Below are positions 60,446 to 64,000 of a DNA stretch of 64,000 nt, in pieces. The DNA is taken from assembly GCF_963360655.1 (NCBI RefSeq), contig NZ_OY725717.1:496001-560000 (forward strand), written 5' to 3'. Origin of the DNA: Collinsella aerofaciens (GTDB lineage Bacteria; Actinomycetota; Coriobacteriia; Coriobacteriales; Coriobacteriaceae). The notes below the pieces were generated by a model, which worked only from the letters and a program-made list of their open reading frames with translations, had not been told where the DNA came from and did no database searches. The position numbers and the translations under genes are program-made. Every line of letters begins with the position of its first letter. The first letter of the stretch is position 1.

Positions 60446-60512
60446 AGTTGCGGTGGAATAGTTCCTGTCTGGGCCTTCAGAAGCCTTAAACAGGAACTAT
60501 TCCACCGCAACT
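60446..60512. repeat. 23-bp perfect inverted repeat
   Basis: Arms 60446-60468 and 60490-60512 (core GCGGTGGAATAGTTCCTGT) are exactly complementary around a 21-nt loop. There is no U-run. It lies between the MFS gene stop and the GH13 start on the minus strand. Confidence 0.88.
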
Positions 60513-60527
60513 GATGAGGGGACGTGA

Positions 60528-61724
60528 TTAGGCGACGGGCTTGGCGCGGCGGATGGCCGGAAACAGCACGGTGATGGCGAGGATGACGCCCACGACGGCA
60601 ATCGCCCCGCCCACAAAGCCGATCCAGGCGATACCGGGACCCGAAACCACGGCTCCGCCGATCGCGGTACCCGTGCCGATACCGAGGTTGAACAGGCCCG
60701 AGAAGATCGACATGGCGACGGCCGACGAATCTGCCGGCGTGTGCTTGATGAGCTCGGCCTGAAACGCCACGTTAAAGGCCGTGGCGCAGCAACCCCACAG
60801 TGCGCAGACGGCAAGCACTGTCACGAGCGACGATGCGGCCGGCCCCATGAGCAGCAGGGCCACCGGCACGCCGGAGAGCGTGATAGCAAGGAACGGAAAA
60901 CGGTGCCCGTCGAACAGGCGGCTGAACAGCCAGCTGCCCACCAAGCCGGAACAGCCAAACGCCGTCAGCGTCATGGTGATGGCGCCCGCATCGACGTGCG
61001 CGACCTGCGCCAGGAAGGGCTCGATATAGCTGTAGCTTGCGTAATAGCCGGTCGCCATGAAGACCGTGACTGCGTAGAGCGCGATGAGGAGCGGGTTCTT
61101 GAGCAGCTCGGGCAGCTGTTTGACGGTAAAGCGCTCACCCGCCGGCATGGCCGGGAACACCGCTGCCTGGTAGACGACCGCGATGGCTGAGAGGCCCCCG
61201 ACCACGGCAAACGTCATGCGCCAGCCCACGGCCAAGCCAATGGCGCGACCGAGAGGCAGGCCAAAGATCTGCGCGATGGACGAGCCCGTGGCGATCATGC
61301 TGATGGCGAGCGCGCCGTGGCGAGTGTCGACCAGGCGCGAGGCCATAATCGAGGCGACTGACCAGAACACGGCATGTGCGCAAGCGACCACCAGGCGCGC
61401 GCAGACCAGGATGGGATAGGTCGGCGCCACAGCGGACAGGAACTGACCGAGCGAGAACACGGCAAGCACGCCCAGCAGCATCCGCTTAAACTCGAAACGC
61501 GAAGCGAACACCATGAGCGGCAACGACAGCAGCATGACGCCCCAGGCATAGACCGAGATCATGATGCCCGCCTGGGCCTCGGTGAGCGAGAACGACGCGG
61601 CGATATCAGTCAAAAGGCCGATGGGCATAAACTCCGACGTGTTGAACACGAACGCACAGCAGGTGAGCCCGACGAGTGGGAGCCACTGCCTGAGCGTGAT
61701 GCCGTCTTGCCTTGCCTGAGTCAT
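60528..61724 (-). CDS. MFS exporter of the DHA1 / sugar-efflux (SotB-like) group
   Basis: The 398-residue protein with 12 predicted membrane segments starts at the ATG at 61724. FNTSEFMPIGLLTDIA is the SotB/AraJ-like first-segment motif, and RLVVACAHAVFWSV is also typical. The substrate cannot be told; relatives export sugars or drugs. Confidence 0.88.
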   Translation of the reverse strand: MTQARQDGITLRQWLPLVGLTCCAFVFNTSEFMPIGLLTDIAASFSLTEAQAGIMISVYAWGVMLLSLPLMVFASRFEFKRMLLGVLAVFSLGQFLSAVAPTYPILVCARLVVACAHAVFWSVASIMASRLVDTRHGALAISMIATGSSIAQIFGLPLGRAIGLAVGWRMTFAVVGGLSAIAVVYQAAVFPAMPAGERFTVKQLPELLKNPLLIALYAVTVFMATGYYASYSYIEPFLAQVAHVDAGAITMTLTAFGCSGLVGSWLFSRLFDGHRFPFLAITLSGVPVALLLMGPAASSLVTVLAVCALWGCCATAFNVAFQAELIKHTPADSSAVAMSIFSGLFNLGIGTGTAIGGAVVSGPGIAWIGFVGGAIAVVGVILAITVLFPAIRRAKPVA

Positions 61725-61769
61725 ATATAACGTCTCCAATCGTTTTGAGCGGAGGCGATTATATAGCAA

Positions 61770-61803
61770 CGGCCCCGCATCCGTCAGTACAGAAGCGGGG
61801 CCG
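61770..61803 (-). terminator. Probable terminator after feoB
   Basis: A 9-bp perfect stem CGGCCCCGC/GCGGGGCCG (61770-61778 with 61795-61803) lies 41 bp downstream of the feoB stop. The minus-strand U-run is weak (GTTGCTAT). Confidence 0.5.
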
Positions 61804-61844
61804 AAAACAATTCGATACACAGAGGTTGCGTCGTCAATTCATAA

Positions 61845-64000
61845 CTAAGCCAGCCCCAGCAATATGCCCGCCGAATGCACGACAAACGCCACGATCCAGG
61901 CGACCGTCACTTGAAACGCGAACACGGCAACGGCGTAGCGCGCGCCCAGCTCGCTCTTGACGGCGCCGATGGCTGCCACACAGGGCGGGTACAGCAGCGT
62001 AAAGACCAGGAACACATAGGCAGTGAACGGCGAAAACATGGTCGACAGTGCCGCGGGCGAGGTCGCGCCCAAAAGCACCGTGAGGGTCGAGATGACACTC
62101 TCCTTGGCGATAAGTCCGGTGACGAGCGCCGTGGATGCACGCCAGTCGCCAAACCCAAGCGGCGTCAGCGCCGGCGCAATGATGCTGCCGAGACCCGCAA
62201 GCAGACTCTGCGACTGATCGGCGACCACATTAAAGCGGATGTCGAACGTCTGAAGGAACCAGATGACCACGGTAGCGGCAAAGATAATGGTAAAGGCCTT
62301 GGTAATAAAGTCTTTGGCCTTATCCCATGCCAGCATCACCGTCGTCTTGACGCTCGGCAGGCGGTAATTGGGCAGCTCCATGATAAACGGCACCGGGTCG
62401 CCCTTAAATGCCGTGCGGTTGAGTACCAAAGCCGCGATACAGCCAACCGCAATGCCGATCAGATAGAGCGAGACCATGGCGGGAACCGTCGCCTGTGGGA
62501 AAAACGCCCCGCACAGCAGACCATAGACCGGCAACTTGGCCGAGCAGCTCATGAACGGCGTGAGCATGACCGTCATCTTGCGGTCGTGCTCGGATGGGAG
62601 CGTACGGGTCGACATGATAGCCGGCACGGTGCAGCCAAACCCGACGAGCATGGGTACAAAGCTGCGGCCCGACAGGCCAAAACGACGCAGCACCTTATCC
62701 ATGACAAAGGCGACGCGCGCCATGTAGCCCGAGTCTTCCAGAATGGAGAGGAACAAGAAGAGCACGACGATAATCGGCAGGAAGGTCAGCACACTGCCCA
62801 CGCCCGTAAGCACGCCGTCGACAGCCAGCGAGCGCACCACGTCGTTGGTGCCGAACGCCTTGAGGCCCGCATCGGCCGAGGCGATGATAGCAGCGATACC
62901 GTCCTCCATGAGTCCCTGCAACGCCGCGCCGATCACGCCAAACGTCAGCCAAAAGACGAGGCCCATGATCACCAGGAACGCCGGAATGGCCGTGTAGCGA
63001 CCCGTCAGGATGCGGTCGATCTTGACGGAGCGCACGTGCTCGCGGCTTTCGTGCGGTTTGACGACGCAGCGCCCGCACACGTCGCCGATAAAGCTAAAGC
63101 GCATATCGGCCAGCGCGGACAGGCGGTCGGTGCCGGCCTCGCCCTCCATCTGGGTAATGATGTGCTCGATAGCGTCGAGCTCGTTGCGATCCAGGTGAAG
63201 CGCCTCGGTCACCAGCTCGTCGCCCTCAACCAGCTTGGTCGCCGCAAAGCGCACCGGGATGTGCGCCGTCACGGCATGGTCCTCGATCAGGTTGGCAATG
63301 CCGTGGATGCAGCGATGCAGTGCGCCGCCGTCCGATCCATCGGGCGCACAGAAGTCCAGGCGACCGGGGCGCTCGCGGAACCGCGCCACGTGCAAGGCAT
63401 GATCCACCAGCTCGCCGATACCCTCGTTGCGGGCAGCGCTAATGGGAACAACAGGCACGCCCAACAGGCTCTCGAGCAGATTGACGTCCACGGCGCCGCC
63501 GTTGGCCGTCACCTCGTCCATCATGTTGAGCGCGATGACCATGGGGCGGTCGAGCTCCATAAGCTGCAGCGTCAGGTACAGGTTACGTTCGATGTTGGTG
63601 GCGTCGATGATGTCGATGATGGCATCGGGGTTTTCGTCCAAGATGAATTGGCGGCTGACGATCTCTTCGCCCGTGTACGGCGACAGGGAGTAAATGCCGG
63701 GCAGATCGGTAACGCTTGCCTCGGGATGGTTACGGATGGTGCCGTCCTTGCGGTCGACCGTCACGCCAGGAAAGTTACCGACGTGCTGGTTGGAGCCCGT
63801 AAGCTGGTTGAACAGCGTGGTCTTACCGCAGTTTTGGTTGCCGGCGAGGGCAAAATGCAGCGGTGCGCCCTCGGGCACGGCCGTTTTTGCCGCACGGGGC
63901 GAATACATCCCCTCGCCGAGTGCCGGATGCTCCGTCGTTCCGATTGCGGCGTTGGCGCGCGGACCGGTATCGGTGTCGTGCACATCCACGAGCTCAATGC
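61845..64000 (-). CDS. feoB: Ferrous iron transporter FeoB (5' end outside window)
   Basis: The frame stays open to the window edge. A GTG at 63989 is the first visible start, giving 714 residues, but the protein may be longer. From that GTG, G1 is GNQNCGKTT (50-58), G3 is DLPG (95-98) and G4 is NMMD; the membrane domain follows from about residue 330 with GFGCTVPAIMSTRTL and gate cysteines. It imports Fe(II), with GTP hydrolysis in the N-domain. The residues before the GTG read IEL-VDV, which could be the end of a FeoA domain fused in front. Confidence 0.93.
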   Translation of the reverse strand, partial: IELVDVHDTDTGPRANAAIGTTEHPALGEGMYSPRAAKTAVPEGAPLHFALAGNQNCGKTTLFNQLTGSNQHVGNFPGVTVDRKDGTIRNHPEASVTDLPGIYSLSPYTGEEIVSRQFILDENPDAIIDIIDATNIERNLYLTLQLMELDRPMVIALNMMDEVTANGGAVDVNLLESLLGVPVVPISAARNEGIGELVDHALHVARFRERPGRLDFCAPDGSDGGALHRCIHGIANLIEDHAVTAHIPVRFAATKLVEGDELVTEALHLDRNELDAIEHIITQMEGEAGTDRLSALADMRFSFIGDVCGRCVVKPHESREHVRSVKIDRILTGRYTAIPAFLVIMGLVFWLTFGVIGAALQGLMEDGIAAIIASADAGLKAFGTNDVVRSLAVDGVLTGVGSVLTFLPIIVVLFLFLSILEDSGYMARVAFVMDKVLRRFGLSGRSFVPMLVGFGCTVPAIMSTRTLPSEHDRKMTVMLTPFMSCSAKLPVYGLLCGAFFPQATVPAMVSLYLIGIAVGCIAALVLNRTAFKGDPVPFIMELPNYRLPSVKTTVMLAWDKAKDFITKAFTIIFAATVVIWFLQTFDIRFNVVADQSQSLLAGLGSIIAPALTPLGFGDWRASTALVTGLIAKESVISTLTVLLGATSPAALSTMFSPFTAYVFLVFTLLYPPCVAAIGAVKSELGARYAVAVFAFQVTVAWIVAFVVHSAGILLGLA

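Overview
The window is about 61-62% GC, and its protein sequences, gene set and gene order fit a gut Actinomycetota of the class Coriobacteriia. A Collinsella-like genome is my best guess; this is inferred from proteins and repeats, not from a 16S gene. Almost all housekeeping genes lie on the minus strand. No rRNA, tRNA or CRISPR array is present.

Layout from the low end: (1) 1-11.4 kb: a transposase fragment with a five-copy alternating repeat, then a minus-strand purine (xanthine/urate) operon: NCS2 permease, SsnA amidohydrolase, YgfK flavo-iron-sulfur protein, polyferredoxin and a molybdenum hydroxylase. A divergent YheO-type regulator and RidA follow. (2) 11.7-17.6 kb: a U32 protein, a pseudouridine synthase, a DeoR regulator with a Gfo/Idh oxidoreductase, and two repeat-filled intergenic regions. 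(3) 17.6-23.4 kb: ribosomal genes rplC-D-W-B-rpsS-rplV-rpsC-rplP-rpmC-rpsQ-rplN-rplX, which stop at L24. (4) 23.9-36.3 kb: a phosphatase, a CDF transporter, an orphan PTS IIC protein, and the whole type II fatty acid operon fabH-acpP-fabK-fabD-fabG-fabF-accB-fabZ-accC-accDA. (5) 36.5-41.5 kb: divergent birA, an IS200-type element, then rpsJ-fusA-rpsG-rpsL. (6) 42-53 kb: an ECF sigma/anti-sigma pair, rpoC, rpoB and galU. (7) 53.2-56.5 kb: an IS30-family element and rplJ-rplL with an L10 leader. (8) 56.5-64 kb: an aminotransferase, an unknown protein, a DNA glycosylase, a GH13 glycosidase, an MFS exporter and FeoB, which runs off the window.

The classical rplJL-rpoBC-rpsLG-fusA-tuf-rpsJ-rplC cluster is therefore recognisable but broken at several points. 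galU plus an IS30 lie between rplL and rpoB, a sigma/anti-sigma pair lies between rpoC and rpsL, tuf is absent, and about 14 kb carrying the fatty-acid genes separates rpsJ from rplC.

The strongest unexplained signals are these. First, three very long hairpins (near 23.7, 41.8 and 56.4 kb) share a conserved 64-67 nt core but have locus-specific, almost perfectly complementary arms; each sits just upstream of a translation-gene promoter (rplC, rpsL, rplJ). Second, RpoC has a C-terminal extension containing a domain that looks like the RNA polymerase alpha-subunit CTD. Third, RpoB has a remodelled, longer fork-loop-2 segment. Fourth, S12 naturally carries Arg at position 88, where Lys-to-Arg changes give streptomycin resistance in other bacteria.
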